From positions 1 through 64,000 of the forward strand of contig JALFDW010000033.1 in the NCBI GenBank assembly GCA_022778545.1: a stretch of 64,000 nt of DNA. Reading direction: 5' to 3'. The DNA comes from a bacterium. GTDB lineage: Bacteria; Bacillota; Clostridia; Christensenellales; CAG-138. Position numbers and translations under genes: made by a program. Position 1 is the stretch's first letter. Every line of letters begins with the position of its first letter. The notes under the pieces are model-generated. The model was not told where the DNA came from. It saw nothing but the letters and a program-made list of their open reading frames with translations, and searched no databases. This document shows, piece by piece, positions 33,039-42,721 of this stretch.

Positions 33039-33665
33039 ATGAATAAAAATGACTATATCATTCGTTTGGAAAGAAAAGAAGAATACCGTGAGACAGAAAG
33101 CCTTGTAAGAGAATCGTTCTGGAATGTGTATCGTCCAGGGTGTTTGGAGCATTATGTTTTGAATCAACTGCGAAACGACCCCGCATTTGTACCGGAACTG
33201 GATTTTGTTATGGAGAAGGACGGTCAACTGATCGGTCAGAACATATTTGTAAGAGCGAATATCAAAGCGGACAGCGGCAGAGATATTCCAATTTTGACAA
33301 TGGGACCGATCTGTATTGCGCCCGAGTTTAAAAGACAAGGATATGGTAAAATCCTTCTGGACTACTCTTTGGGGAAAGCGGCAGAACTTGGATTCGATGC
33401 AGTATGTTTTGAAGGGAATATCAATTTCTATGGAAAAAGCGGGTTCACATTTGCAAGAGAATTTGGCATCCGCTATCATGGATTACCGGAGGATGCGGAC
33501 TCATCATTCTTCCTGTGCAAGGAATTGACTCCGAAATACCTGAATGGGATCACAGGAGAATACGCAACACCCCAAGGCTATTTTGTGAATGAAAGCGAAG
33601 CCGAAGAATTTGATAAGTCCTTCCCACACAAAGAAAAACTGAAACTTCCGGGACAACTTTTCTAA
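33039..33665 (+). CDS. GNAT family N-acetyltransferase
   Basis: GPICIAPEFKRQGYGKILLDYSLGKAAELGFDAVCFEGNINFYGKSGF. Confidence 0.88.
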   Translation: MNKNDYIIRLERKEEYRETESLVRESFWNVYRPGCLEHYVLNQLRNDPAFVPELDFVMEKDGQLIGQNIFVRANIKADSGRDIPILTMGPICIAPEFKRQGYGKILLDYSLGKAAELGFDAVCFEGNINFYGKSGFTFAREFGIRYHGLPEDADSSFFLCKELTPKYLNGITGEYATPQGYFVNESEAEEFDKSFPHKEKLKLPGQLF

Positions 33666-33779
33666 AAAGCGAATCCTTGCAGTGGCAATGCGTCCTTATG
33701 GCGCATTGCCCTCTGTTTTAACCATCATGATCTAAACCATACGGAGGATTCACTGTTTTATGGACACCGCCCGTAAGGC

Positions 33780-33990
33780 AGGGGGCGTGAATGAAAATGA
33801 AACCGTTGTTATGTTTCACGGGACGTCCAGAGGCCGTCCCCTACATTTGCCCTCTTGGGGGTTATGTGCGTGTAGGGGGCGATGCCCACATCGCCCCGCC
33901 GTATCCCACCTGCACCCGCATCATAGCGCCCTTGCCTCTCCCTTCGGGAGAGGTGGCAGCGCGCAGCGCTGACGGAGAGGGGGGACGGAT
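33780..33990. repeat. Mosaic repeat block (A-B-C)
   Basis: GGGACGTCCAGAGGCCGTCCCCTACAT, GTAGGGGGCGATGCCCACATCGCCCCGCC, GAGAGGTGGCAGCGCGCAGCGCTGACGGAGAGGGG. Confidence 0.85.
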
Positions 33991-34035
33991 GGGCAATATC
34001 CGCCATTGTGTTTGTTCGCTTAGATAAAATCTGCT

Positions 34036-34434
34036 CTATTCGGAGAACAGAATGATGTGAACGGGAACGTTCTGCTCTGCCCATGCACGCTGCATATCCG
34101 AAAGATAGCGTTCCAGATAGCAGCGCTCCTGTTCAGCGTTTGGTTCATTGGAAAAAACAGATGCGTAATCATCAATGATAAGCGCAAGGGAAGAAAACTG
34201 CAGCCAATCCAGGTCGCAAATGCACTCATCCCAGGCGTTCCAATTTTCGCCAAAATAGGCGGGAAATTGAAATGCGGCGGAGGATTCCCGAAGGAAGTCG
34301 GCATTCGTTTTGCAGCGCTTTCCACGGATATACGCTGCATAACAGCCCTCTGTATGGCTATGCCGGTAAAACTCGGCGTATATGTCGTCTTTTGATCCCG
34401 TCTTTTTTTCTATAACGGCGTTATGGCAAAGCAT
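34036..34434 (-). CDS. Barstar-family RNase inhibitor
   Basis: CKTNADFLRESSAAFQFPAYFGENWNAWDECICDLDWL motif; start ATG 34434 or GTG 34443. Confidence 0.88.
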   Translation of the reverse strand: MLCHNAVIEKKTGSKDDIYAEFYRHSHTEGCYAAYIRGKRCKTNADFLRESSAAFQFPAYFGENWNAWDECICDLDWLQFSSLALIIDDYASVFSNEPNAEQERCYLERYLSDMQRAWAEQNVPVHIILFSE

Positions 34435-34439
34435 CCCCC

Positions 34440-35336
34440 TCACTCCTCCCGCCCAAACAGCGTTTTCTGCAGCGCTTTTGCCGTGGGGGAGGCAGCGACG
34501 CCGCCGCGCGCGGTCTCGCGCAGGTCGGGGCTCATCGCGCGGCCGACGTTCTTTATGGCGGCAACCACCTCGTCAAAAGGAATGAGGCTTTCCACGCCGG
34601 AAAGGGCGAGGTCCGCCGAGAGCACGGCGTTTGCCGCGCCGATCGCGTTGCGCTTGATGCAGGGGCATTCCACGAGCCCGGCCACCGGGTCGCACACAAG
34701 GCCCATCACGTTTTTTAGCGCGATGGCAGCTCCGTGCAGCGCCTGCGCGGGTGTCCCGCCGGAAAGCTCCACAAGCGCTGCAGCCGCCATGGCCGCGCCT
34801 GTGCCGGTCTCCGCCTGGCAGCCGCCTTCCGCGCCGCTGATGCTTGCGCCGCAGGCAATGAGCATGCCGATGGCCCCCGCCGTGAGCAGGCCGGAGCAAA
34901 GCGCTTCATCGTTCCAGCCACGTGCTTCGGCATAGGTCAGGAGCACGCCGGGCAGGATGCCGCTCGCGCCTGCGGTGGGCGCTGCGACGATGCGCCCCAT
35001 GGAGGCGTTCACCTCCACGACGGCCATGCTTGCCGCAACGGCGTGGGCGAGGGCTTCGCCCATCAGCGCGCGCCCGGCATAGCCTGAGAACCGCTCCGCG
35101 TCGCCGCCGGTGAGGCCGCTCACGGAGCTCAGCTCCTCCGTAAGCCCGCGCTGCACGGAAGTGCGCATGGTGGCAAGCGTTTCCATGAGCTCGGCATGCA
35201 CCGCTTCCCGGGAAACATCGGAGAGCAGCAGCTCCCGGCGCAGCATGACCTCGCTGATCGGCAGCGATTCCGCGCGGCAAAGGGCGAGCAGCTCTTCGCC
35301 TTTATAGAATGTGTAGGTTTTCTCAGCGGGTTTCAT
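34440..35336 (-). CDS. sdaAA: L-serine dehydratase, iron-sulfur-dependent, alpha subunit
   Basis: AAPTAGASGILPGVLL, CDPVAGLVECPCIKRNAIGAANA. Confidence 0.95.
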   Translation of the reverse strand: MKPAEKTYTFYKGEELLALCRAESLPISEVMLRRELLLSDVSREAVHAELMETLATMRTSVQRGLTEELSSVSGLTGGDAERFSGYAGRALMGEALAHAVAASMAVVEVNASMGRIVAAPTAGASGILPGVLLTYAEARGWNDEALCSGLLTAGAIGMLIACGASISGAEGGCQAETGTGAAMAAAALVELSGGTPAQALHGAAIALKNVMGLVCDPVAGLVECPCIKRNAIGAANAVLSADLALSGVESLIPFDEVVAAIKNVGRAMSPDLRETARGGVAASPTAKALQKTLFGREE

Positions 35337-35995
35337 ATCGTAAACACCTCCGTGGTCTGCGGACACCAATCGAGGATCAGCTGGCGGGTGCGCTCCGGCA
35401 CGGGCGTGTCGGTCTCGATCACCATGCAGGCGTCTGCCCGGCGCGCCTGGCGGAATACGCGCATGAACGCCACGTTGATCCGCTCCCGCGCGAGGATGCT
35501 CGTCACGTCGTTGATGACGCCCGGCATATCCGTGTGGCGGACGATCAGCGTCGGGTATTCGCCGGAGAATTCGACCGCCATGCCGTTGATCTCCGTGATG
35601 CGGATGTTGCCGCCGCCGATAGACGCGCCGACGACCTCCGTCACTTTGCCGTCCGTACCCGTCAGGCGGATGCGCGCGGTGTTCGGGTGGTCGGGTTCTT
35701 CTTCACTGAAATTGACGGTCACGGCGACGCCCGCCTCCTGCGCGAGGAGAAGGGAAAAGCGCAGGCGCGCGTCATCCGGCGCAAGGCCGAGGACGCCGGC
35801 AACGAGGGCTTTGTCCGTGCCGTGGCCGCGCCCGGTCGTGGCGAAGGAGCCATAGAGCGTGAGTTCCGCTTCCTTCACATCGCCGCGGGCGATCTTCCGG
35901 GCCATGTGGCCGAGCTTTGCCGCGCCCGCCGTGTGCGAGCTGGAGGGGCCCACCATACGCGGGCCGATGATGTCAAACAGGCTGTAGTTCTGCAT
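35333..35995 (-). CDS. sdaAB: L-serine dehydratase, iron-sulfur-dependent, beta subunit
   Basis: FDIIGPRMVGPSSSHTAGAAKLG; C-terminal ACT domain. Confidence 0.95.
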   Translation of the reverse strand: MQNYSLFDIIGPRMVGPSSSHTAGAAKLGHMARKIARGDVKEAELTLYGSFATTGRGHGTDKALVAGVLGLAPDDARLRFSLLLAQEAGVAVTVNFSEEEPDHPNTARIRLTGTDGKVTEVVGASIGGGNIRITEINGMAVEFSGEYPTLIVRHTDMPGVINDVTSILARERINVAFMRVFRQARRADACMVIETDTPVPERTRQLILDWCPQTTEVFTI

Positions 35996-36054
35996 CGTTC
36001 ACCTCGAATCCGGGCCGGCGGCAGGTGCCGCAGACGCCAATACATTTCATCGCA

Positions 36055-36115
36055 AATTATCAATTGTCAACTGTCAATTGTCAATTATCAATTATCAACT
36101 GTTCATTGTCAATTC
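36055..36115. repeat. ATTGACAATT array (module F)
   Basis: ATTATCAATTGTCAACTGTCAATTGTCAATTATCAATTATCAACTGTTCATTGTCAATT. Confidence 0.85.
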
Positions 36116-37422
36116 AGACAGATGGTTTTTCCGTCGAGCCGTGCGAGGTAGCTACCCTGTGGGAAGCGCAGTGTGAGCCGCGCCGCCGTGAGCGAAAGGG
36201 AAGAAGCGCGCATCGCCCGGTTCCATGCGCGGTCGCCGTAATGGTCATCCCCAAGGAGCGGGTGGCCAAGGTGCGCCATGTGCGCGCGGATCTGGTGCGT
36301 GCGGCCGGTGAGCAGTTCGACCTCACATTCGGAGGAAGCGCCGTCCTCGCTGAGCACACGGTAATGGGTCAGGATCTCCTTTGCGCCGGGGCGCGGCGCG
36401 TCGAACACTTCCACATGCGCCCGGGCTGCGTCCTTCACGAGCCAGGCTTGTGCCGTGGCTTCCCGGGGCGCAGGCACGCCCCGCACGGTGCAGCGGTAAA
36501 ATTTCCCGATGGTGCGGCTGCGGATCGCGTCGAGCAGCGCGGCTTCCGCCGCAGCGTTGCGCGCGAAGAGCACAAGCCCCGCCGTGGCCACATCCAGCCG
36601 GTGCACGGGGCGCACATCGCCGTAAAGTGCGGCGAGCCGCTCTTCCAGGGTGTCCGTGCCGCCGTCCGCCCGGGCGACGGCCATGCCGCGCGGCTTGTCG
36701 GCAACGAGGATGTCCGCATCCTCATACACCACGCGCACGCCGCCCGAAAGCCGGGAAAGCGTATCCGCAAACGGCGCCCATGCGCCGCCCTGCGGCAGGC
36801 TTGTGAAGGTCATCTTCTCCTTGCGGGTGGGGTGCTCCAGCGTGAGCGAATAGGCCCAGAGCGCAATCTGTTGGCCGGGCTTTGCCGCGGGGTTATAGCG
36901 CTGATCGCCCCAGATGGGCGTATTGTTTCCGGCGAGCTGCACGCGGATCTGGTGATGCCGGCCGGTGAAAAGGTCAATATCGAGCAGGGAGAGCCCATCC
37001 TTCTGCCCGGCAAGCCGGTAGGAAAGGGCAGCGGGCTTTGCGCCGGGCGTGCCGGAGGGGACGAGGCGCGCGTCGCCGGTGCGCTCGTCCCGCAGGATGC
37101 AGCCTTCGAGCTTTTCTTCCGCGCGGGGTGTGCCGGAAACGAGCGCACAGTAGCGCTTCGTCACGCCCCGGTGGCCGGAAAACGCGGCAGAAAGGCGCGC
37201 GGCGGCCTTCGATGTGCGGGCGAACACCAACACGCCGCCGACGGGGCGGTCGAGCCGGTGCACCAGGCCGAGGTAAACCTCGCCGGGCTTCGCGTATTTC
37301 TCTTTAATATATGCCTTTGCAAGGGTGAGCAGGTCAACGTCCCCGGAGGCGTCCGCCTGCACGGGGATGTTCACGGGCTTTTCCACCACAAGGAGGTGAT
37401 TGTCTTCATACAAAACGTTCAT
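36109..37422 (-). CDS. RluA-family pseudouridine synthase with two tandem catalytic domains
   Basis: Two copies of the RluA core: GLVHRLDRPVGGVLVFART and RPVHRLDVATAGLVLFARN, each followed by a GRxHQIR motif. Confidence 0.88.
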   Translation of the reverse strand: MNVLYEDNHLLVVEKPVNIPVQADASGDVDLLTLAKAYIKEKYAKPGEVYLGLVHRLDRPVGGVLVFARTSKAAARLSAAFSGHRGVTKRYCALVSGTPRAEEKLEGCILRDERTGDARLVPSGTPGAKPAALSYRLAGQKDGLSLLDIDLFTGRHHQIRVQLAGNNTPIWGDQRYNPAAKPGQQIALWAYSLTLEHPTRKEKMTFTSLPQGGAWAPFADTLSRLSGGVRVVYEDADILVADKPRGMAVARADGGTDTLEERLAALYGDVRPVHRLDVATAGLVLFARNAAAEAALLDAIRSRTIGKFYRCTVRGVPAPREATAQAWLVKDAARAHVEVFDAPRPGAKEILTHYRVLSEDGASSECEVELLTGRTHQIRAHMAHLGHPLLGDDHYGDRAWNRAMRASSLSLTAARLTLRFPQGSYLARLDGKTICLN

Positions 37423-37454
37423 GGCCGGTTGTGCTTGTAATTGCAATTCGGTTC

Positions 37455-37785
37455 GTTGTGTGCAGGGGGCAGCACCTTCTCAGTCACCTTCTGTGACAAC
37501 TCACCAAAAAGGGGAGCTAAGGCTTATTCCCGCCTAAACCCGCAATAGAGCGTTCTTGCCTCTCCCATCGGGAGAGGTGGCAATGTCGTCAGGCATTGAC
37601 GGACACCCGCCCGCAGGCGGGCGTGCATAGCGCCCCTTGCCGAAGGCAAGGCCAGGCGCGGAGTAGAGGGGGGCGATGCGGGACGTCCGGGAGGCCGTCC
37701 CCTACATGCATCCTCTCGACTGCATTGTCAATTATCAATTATCAATTGTCAATTTTCCCACAGCCCTTCACTTCTCGCCTTTTGC
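37455..37785. repeat. Mosaic repeat block (E-C-A-F-G)
   Basis: Same modules; abuts the stop codon of the SAM methyltransferase. Confidence 0.85.
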
Positions 37786-37786
37786 C

Positions 37787-38653
37787 TTATTCCGCTTCCC
37801 ATCTGCCGCTTGCGCCGCAGGGCAGCACGAGCCCGCCGCGCGCGATGGGCAGGCCGACTTCATCCGCTTCGATGCGCCCGCCGCGCCCGCGGAGCGCGAC
37901 CTTGAGCACGCTTGTGAGCACGCTCGGCGCAAGGCCGGTGGTGTAGGAATTGATGAGGAAGAAGCGCGCCTCCGGGGAGAGCAGTTTCACGCATTCCGCA
38001 ACGAGCGGGTAAAGGTCGTTCTCGATCTTCCACATTTCGCCGGAAGGGCCGCGCCCGTAGCTGGGCGGGTCCATCAGGATGCCGTCATAAAACCGGCCGC
38101 GCCGCTGTTCCCGCAGCACAAACTTCATCGCATCGTCCACGATGAAGCGCACCGGCGCGTCCGCAAGGCCGGAGGCGGCAAGGTTGTCCTTCGCCCAGGC
38201 GACCATGCCCTTCGCCGCGTCCACATGCACAGCTTCCGCGCCTGCCGCAGCAAGCGCACACGTTGCGCCGCCGGTGTAGGCGAAGAGATTCAGCGCGCGG
38301 AAGGGGCGATCCTTTGGGAAGCCTGCGCGGCGCACGACGCTCTGCATCCAATCCCAGTTCACGGCCTGCTCCGGGAAGAGGCCGGTGTGCTTGAAGCCCG
38401 TGGGGCGCACGATGAAGGAGAGCGTACCGTAGCGGATCGTCCAGCTTTCCGGGAGCTTGCGCGCATATTCCCAGTGTCCGCCGCCGGAGGAGGAGCGCAG
38501 GTAATGCGCGTCCACGCCGCGGCCATCCTGCTCCATGGGCCAGACGGCCTGTGGATCGGGCCGGAGGAGCGTCACGTCGCCCCAGCGTTCCAGCTTATTG
38601 CCGCCGCCTGCGTCCAGCACGGCGAAATCCTTCCATTGGTCTGCGAGATACAT
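37787..38653 (-). CDS. Class I SAM-dependent (RlmI/RlmK-like) methyltransferase
   Basis: RALNLFAYTGGATCALAAAGAEAVHVDAAKGMVAWAKDN, ILMDPPSYGRGP. Confidence 0.88.
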   Translation of the reverse strand: MYLADQWKDFAVLDAGGGNKLERWGDVTLLRPDPQAVWPMEQDGRGVDAHYLRSSSGGGHWEYARKLPESWTIRYGTLSFIVRPTGFKHTGLFPEQAVNWDWMQSVVRRAGFPKDRPFRALNLFAYTGGATCALAAAGAEAVHVDAAKGMVAWAKDNLAASGLADAPVRFIVDDAMKFVLREQRRGRFYDGILMDPPSYGRGPSGEMWKIENDLYPLVAECVKLLSPEARFFLINSYTTGLAPSVLTSVLKVALRGRGGRIEADEVGLPIARGGLVLPCGASGRWEAE

Positions 38654-38689
38654 AAAAGCAATGGTCTCCTCTCGGTGTTTGTGGGGGTG

Positions 38690-39030
38690 GAGCATCCCAT
38701 CCCCCTAACCCCCATCCCCGGGGAAGGGGGGACATGGGTGTGAAGGTGCGGCGCACCTTCGGGGCGCGGGCGAAAATGGAACCGGTGTTTTATTTCGCGG
38801 GACGTCCGGAGGCCGTCCCCTGCATTTATCCTCTTGATGGTTATGTGCGTGTAGGGGGCGATGCCCACATCGCCCCGCTTTATATAACCTCGACCCGCAT
38901 TGCAACGCTCTTGCCTCTGCCCGCGGGAGAGGTGGCAATGCCGCAGGGCATTGACGGACACCCGCCCGCAGGCGGACGTGCATAGCACCCCTTGCCGAAG
39001 GCAAGTCCAGGCGCGGAGTAGAGGGGAACC
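38690..39030. repeat. Mosaic repeat block (D-A-B-C)
   Basis: GAAGGTGCGGCGCACCTTC at 38742-38760 and other modules. Confidence 0.85.
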
Positions 39031-39036
39031 CCTTCC

Positions 39037-39747
39037 TTACACGCCCGGCATCATGCTGAGCAGGAAATTGGAGCGGTAGAAAAAGTGGGCGAAGAAGGAG
39101 TCGTTTATGAGATCCGTCACAAACTCCAGCTTCCCCGCAAGAAACACGAGGCCAATGGGCAGCAGCATGAACAGCAGAAACAGCGCGAGAATGCCGCGCA
39201 CAAGGCCGAGCCCGCCGCCGAGCAGGCCGTCCCCCGCGCGGAGCTGCGGCAGCTTCCAGGCGTAATCGATGCCGCCCACGATGAACGCAAGCGCGATGCG
39301 CACGAGGAAAAACACCAGCAGGAACACGAGGATGTTGATGAACACGCAGACGATGGTCTGGTTGAAATAATCGCCGAGCGTGGTCACGCCCTCGCTTGCG
39401 AACGCCTCTTTTGCGACGTTCTCGAGGATCCGCTTGCCCATGGGGTACGGCACGTCCGCGCCGGATACGATGGCGTTGATGTCCGCCGTGGAAAGCGAAG
39501 CGATGGGCGTGCGCGCAAGCTCCGTGTCGCGGATATACTCGCTGCCCTCGGTGTAATAGAGCATCATGTTAAAGAGCGTTTCGCTGTTTTTTACGGCGGA
39601 TGCCGCAAACGGGATGCAGATGATCCCGACAAGCCAGGAAACGATATAAGAGCCGATGGAAAGCAGCGTGGAAAGAAAGCCCTTATACACGCCGCTGAGC
39701 AGGAACACGGCGAATACGGCCAGTATGGCATAATCCAGCAGGTTCAA
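39037..39747 (-). CDS. CvpA family membrane protein
   Basis: MNLLDYAILAVFAVFLLSGVYKGFLSTLLSIGSYIVSWLVGI. Confidence 0.85.
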   Translation of the reverse strand: MNLLDYAILAVFAVFLLSGVYKGFLSTLLSIGSYIVSWLVGIICIPFAASAVKNSETLFNMMLYYTEGSEYIRDTELARTPIASLSTADINAIVSGADVPYPMGKRILENVAKEAFASEGVTTLGDYFNQTIVCVFINILVFLLVFFLVRIALAFIVGGIDYAWKLPQLRAGDGLLGGGLGLVRGILALFLLFMLLPIGLVFLAGKLEFVTDLINDSFFAHFFYRSNFLLSMMPGV

Positions 39748-39801
39748 AGATGGTCCTCCTTTCTTTGGGCCGGGATGGCCTGTGTGCTGCGGCTTTCTGC
39801 G

Positions 39802-40926
39802 TCAGCGGAGCGTCATCACGCGCATTTCGGGGCCCCTGCGGAGCAGGATGCGCGTGTCGGAAAGCCGGATCGCCTCGTCGCACGGGACTTCAAGCTCCGT
39901 TGTGCTTTGCAGCACGCCGCTTGCGTTGTAGGTGTAGACCGCCCTGTTTGTGACGGCCATAAAGCGTCCGCCGATGACGAAATAGGAATGTGTCCCTTCC
40001 GGCAGGGCAACGCTGCGTGTGACAGCGTCCGCAAGCTCCGCGTCCGCGCAGCTTATGAGCCGCACGGCGGAAGGCGATTCCGTGTTGCGGGGCACAAAGA
40101 GGAACAGGGGCTTTGCGCCGCCTGCGGTGAAGCCGAGCGGGCGGTAACCGTAAACGAGCACGCGGTAGGCCTCGGAGGTGATCTCCGTGTCATAGCGCAG
40201 CAGGTGGTTCGTGCCGGCAACGAAGATGCTGTTTTCCGTGAAACAGACCTGCTCCACGAGCTGGGATTGCAGCGTGATCACGCCGGACATCGCCGCGCCC
40301 GCATCGGAGTAGGTATAGGTCGTAATGGTGGAGACCGGCGTTGAGCCGGATGTGGCGAGCGAGAGCGTCCAGAGCACATCCTGCCCTCCCGTGGTGCCGA
40401 ACCCGCAGTCCACGAGCAGCGCCGCGCCGGAACCGATGGAATCCACGAGCCTGCCCGCGGTGTCGTATACGAGCACGGTCGTGGCATCGCCCGTATCCTG
40501 CCGCATCACGGCAATGTGCTTGGAGCCGCATGCCACGGAGAGCACCTGGCCGCCTGCGTCGATCATTTCCTCCGCGCCTACGATGTGCACCGCCGCGCCG
40601 CTGTAAATGGCTGCAACAGAGCCGGAGGAAACCAGGGAGACGTCCGTCGTGCTCAGGTCCAGAGAGGGAGCGTTTTCCGGGTCGCTGAAATCGTAAAAGC
40701 AGAGCTTCCCGCCGGAAATGTAATAGAATCCGCTGTCGGTATAGGCCCACGGGTCATCCGCCGTGAAGGGGAGCGCCGTGAGCGTACCGAAGGAGTTCCG
40801 CCCCCGCAGAAGCAGGTAAATGCCTGTTCCTGCCGCCGCGAGAAGCACAAGCGCGAGCACGAGCACAAGGAGCCGCTTTATGGTGTAGCTTTTGTTTTTC
40901 GCAACGAGCTTCCGTCTTTTGCGCAT
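39802..40926 (-). CDS. Membrane-anchored beta-propeller-like protein (DUF5711-like)
   Basis: MRKRRKLVAKNKSYTIKRLLVLVLALVLL TM anchor followed by repeated WxYTDSGFYYISGGKLCFYDF-type repeats. Confidence 0.65.
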   Translation of the reverse strand: MRKRRKLVAKNKSYTIKRLLVLVLALVLLAAAGTGIYLLLRGRNSFGTLTALPFTADDPWAYTDSGFYYISGGKLCFYDFSDPENAPSLDLSTTDVSLVSSGSVAAIYSGAAVHIVGAEEMIDAGGQVLSVACGSKHIAVMRQDTGDATTVLVYDTAGRLVDSIGSGAALLVDCGFGTTGGQDVLWTLSLATSGSTPVSTITTYTYSDAGAAMSGVITLQSQLVEQVCFTENSIFVAGTNHLLRYDTEITSEAYRVLVYGYRPLGFTAGGAKPLFLFVPRNTESPSAVRLISCADAELADAVTRSVALPEGTHSYFVIGGRFMAVTNRAVYTYNASGVLQSTTELEVPCDEAIRLSDTRILLRRGPEMRVMTLR

Positions 40927-40939
40927 GGGGCCGCCTTTC

Positions 40940-41833
40940 TTATTCCGCGGGGGTGGGAGCGAGCACGGAGAGCGCGCCGGGCATCGCCTCAAAGGTAACG
41001 GGCGTTTGTGAGCCGAGCTCGCCGTCCAGGTTGAGCGTAAGGCCGGCGTTCGTCGTTGCCGTTACACGGCGCGCCTTGAAGTACACGATGTGCTTCGAGC
41101 TGAGGTGTTCGCCCTTGATGTAGCGGGGCAGGAGCCGCAGAAACGCGATGCGGCCGATTCCCTTCAGGATACAGATGTCGAGCAGCCCGTCCGCCGGGTC
41201 GGAGAGCGGCGCGAGGTGCATGCCGCCCGCGAACTGGGTTCCGTTGCAGGCGGAGAACAGCAGGGCCGTCGTGTCGAAGGCTTCGCCCTGCTCCGGTTCG
41301 ACGCGCACCGGCACGGGGTGAAGGCGCAGCAGGGACTGCATCACGCCGAGCATGTAGGGGAGCATGCCGTTGAAGCGCTTTTTGTATTTTTCCGTGTAAT
41401 GCACAACGTCCACGTCAAAGCCGAAGCCGGAAACGTTCACGAAGAAGGCGTCGTTTGCCCGGGCAGCGTCCACGCGCCGGGGCGATGCGGTGAGCAGGAC
41501 GTCGACCGCGCCGGCGGTGTCCTGCGGGATGCGGAGCGCCTGGGAAAAATCGTTTCCGGTGCCAAAGGGTAACAGGCCAAGCGTCACGCCCGTGTCTGCC
41601 AGTACGGAGGCTACCTCGTTCAGCGTGCCGTCGCCGCCGACGGCCACGATGCAGCGTTCGCCCGCGTCAAGCGCCGCGCGGGCAAGCTCCTTTGCGTGGG
41701 CGTGGTATTCGGTGTAGGCAAAGCTGTATTCCGCGCCCGCGGCGTCAAGCAGCGCGCAGGCCCGCAAAAATTCCTGTTTGCCGCGGCCGGAGCCGGAGAC
41801 GGGGTTTACGATAAGATAATAGCGTTCCTGCAT
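40940..41833 (-). CDS. Diacylglycerol kinase family lipid kinase (YegS-like)
   Basis: YYLIVNPVSGSGRGKQEF, VAVGGDGTLNEVASVL, LGLLPFGTGNDFSQAL. Confidence 0.93.
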   Translation of the reverse strand: MQERYYLIVNPVSGSGRGKQEFLRACALLDAAGAEYSFAYTEYHAHAKELARAALDAGERCIVAVGGDGTLNEVASVLADTGVTLGLLPFGTGNDFSQALRIPQDTAGAVDVLLTASPRRVDAARANDAFFVNVSGFGFDVDVVHYTEKYKKRFNGMLPYMLGVMQSLLRLHPVPVRVEPEQGEAFDTTALLFSACNGTQFAGGMHLAPLSDPADGLLDICILKGIGRIAFLRLLPRYIKGEHLSSKHIVYFKARRVTATTNAGLTLNLDGELGSQTPVTFEAMPGALSVLAPTPAE

Positions 41834-41836
41834 GGC

Positions 41837-42721
41837 TTATTCTCCATCCGGCACGAGCATGGGGAGCGCGCCCGGAAGCAGGCGGAAGGTGACGGGTGTA
41901 CCGGAGCCGAGCTCGCCGTCCATGTTCAAAACACAGGGTTCCTCCGAAGTAATGGTGAGTTCCGCCGTGCGGAAATGGTGCACGACGGGTTTCTCCATGT
42001 GCCGGCCCTTGATGAAGCAGGGCAACAGGGAGATAAAGCGGAGGAGGCTCAGGTTCTTGATGATGATCACGTCGAACAGGCCGTCGTAAAGGTCCGCCGT
42101 CGGCATGGCGCGCATGCCGCCGCCGAAGTACTGGCCGTTGCCGACCGAAACGAGCACGCTTGTGAAGGATTCTGTGATGCCGTCATGCTCCACGGTGATG
42201 TGCAGCCTGCGGAGGTGCGAAAGCGTGCGCACGATGCCGAGCAGATAAGGGAGCATGCCGTTGTATTTTTCCTTGTACTGATCCGTGTTCACAAGAACAT
42301 CCACATCGAAGCCGAAGCCGGAGACGTTCAGGAAGAAACGGTCGTTCGCCATGCCCGCGTCCATACGCCGTGTGCGCCCGGAAAGGAGCGCGTCCACGGC
42401 CGCCTCCGGGTCGTTGGGGAAGCCGGCCACGCGCGCAAGGTCGTTGCCTGTGCCGAAGGGCAGCACGCCCATCACGACACCGCGGTTCACGAGCACGGAG
42501 GCGACTTCGTTGACGGTGCCATCGCCGCCGACGGCCACGATGCAGCGTTCGCCCGCGTCCACCGCCGCTTTTGCAAGAGCCACGGCATGGCCGGGGCGTT
42601 CGGTGTAAACGGCTTCGTAGGCCGCGCCGCGTTCGCGCAGCAGCGCTTCCACGCGCGCAAAATCGCGCCGGCCGCGTCCGGAGCCTGAAATGGGGTTTAC
42701 GATGAAGTAAAGCTTATCCAT
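41837..42721 (-). CDS. Diacylglycerol kinase family lipid kinase (YegS-like), paralog
   Basis: YFIVNPISGSGRGRRDF, VAVGGDGTVNEVASVL, MGVLPFGTGNDLARV. Confidence 0.93.
   Translation of the reverse strand: MDKLYFIVNPISGSGRGRRDFARVEALLRERGAAYEAVYTERPGHAVALAKAAVDAGERCIVAVGGDGTVNEVASVLVNRGVVMGVLPFGTGNDLARVAGFPNDPEAAVDALLSGRTRRMDAGMANDRFFLNVSGFGFDVDVLVNTDQYKEKYNGMLPYLLGIVRTLSHLRRLHITVEHDGITESFTSVLVSVGNGQYFGGGMRAMPTADLYDGLFDVIIIKNLSLLRFISLLPCFIKGRHMEKPVVHHFRTAELTITSEEPCVLNMDGELGSGTPVTFRLLPGALPMLVPDGE

Noticed and set aside
33810-33826. TGTTTCACGGGACGTCC as a parS site
   Set aside because: Only the left half matches; it is the edge of repeat module A.
40325-40606. Plus-strand ORF antisense to the propeller-like gene
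   Set aside because: Antisense shadow, no domain or RBS.
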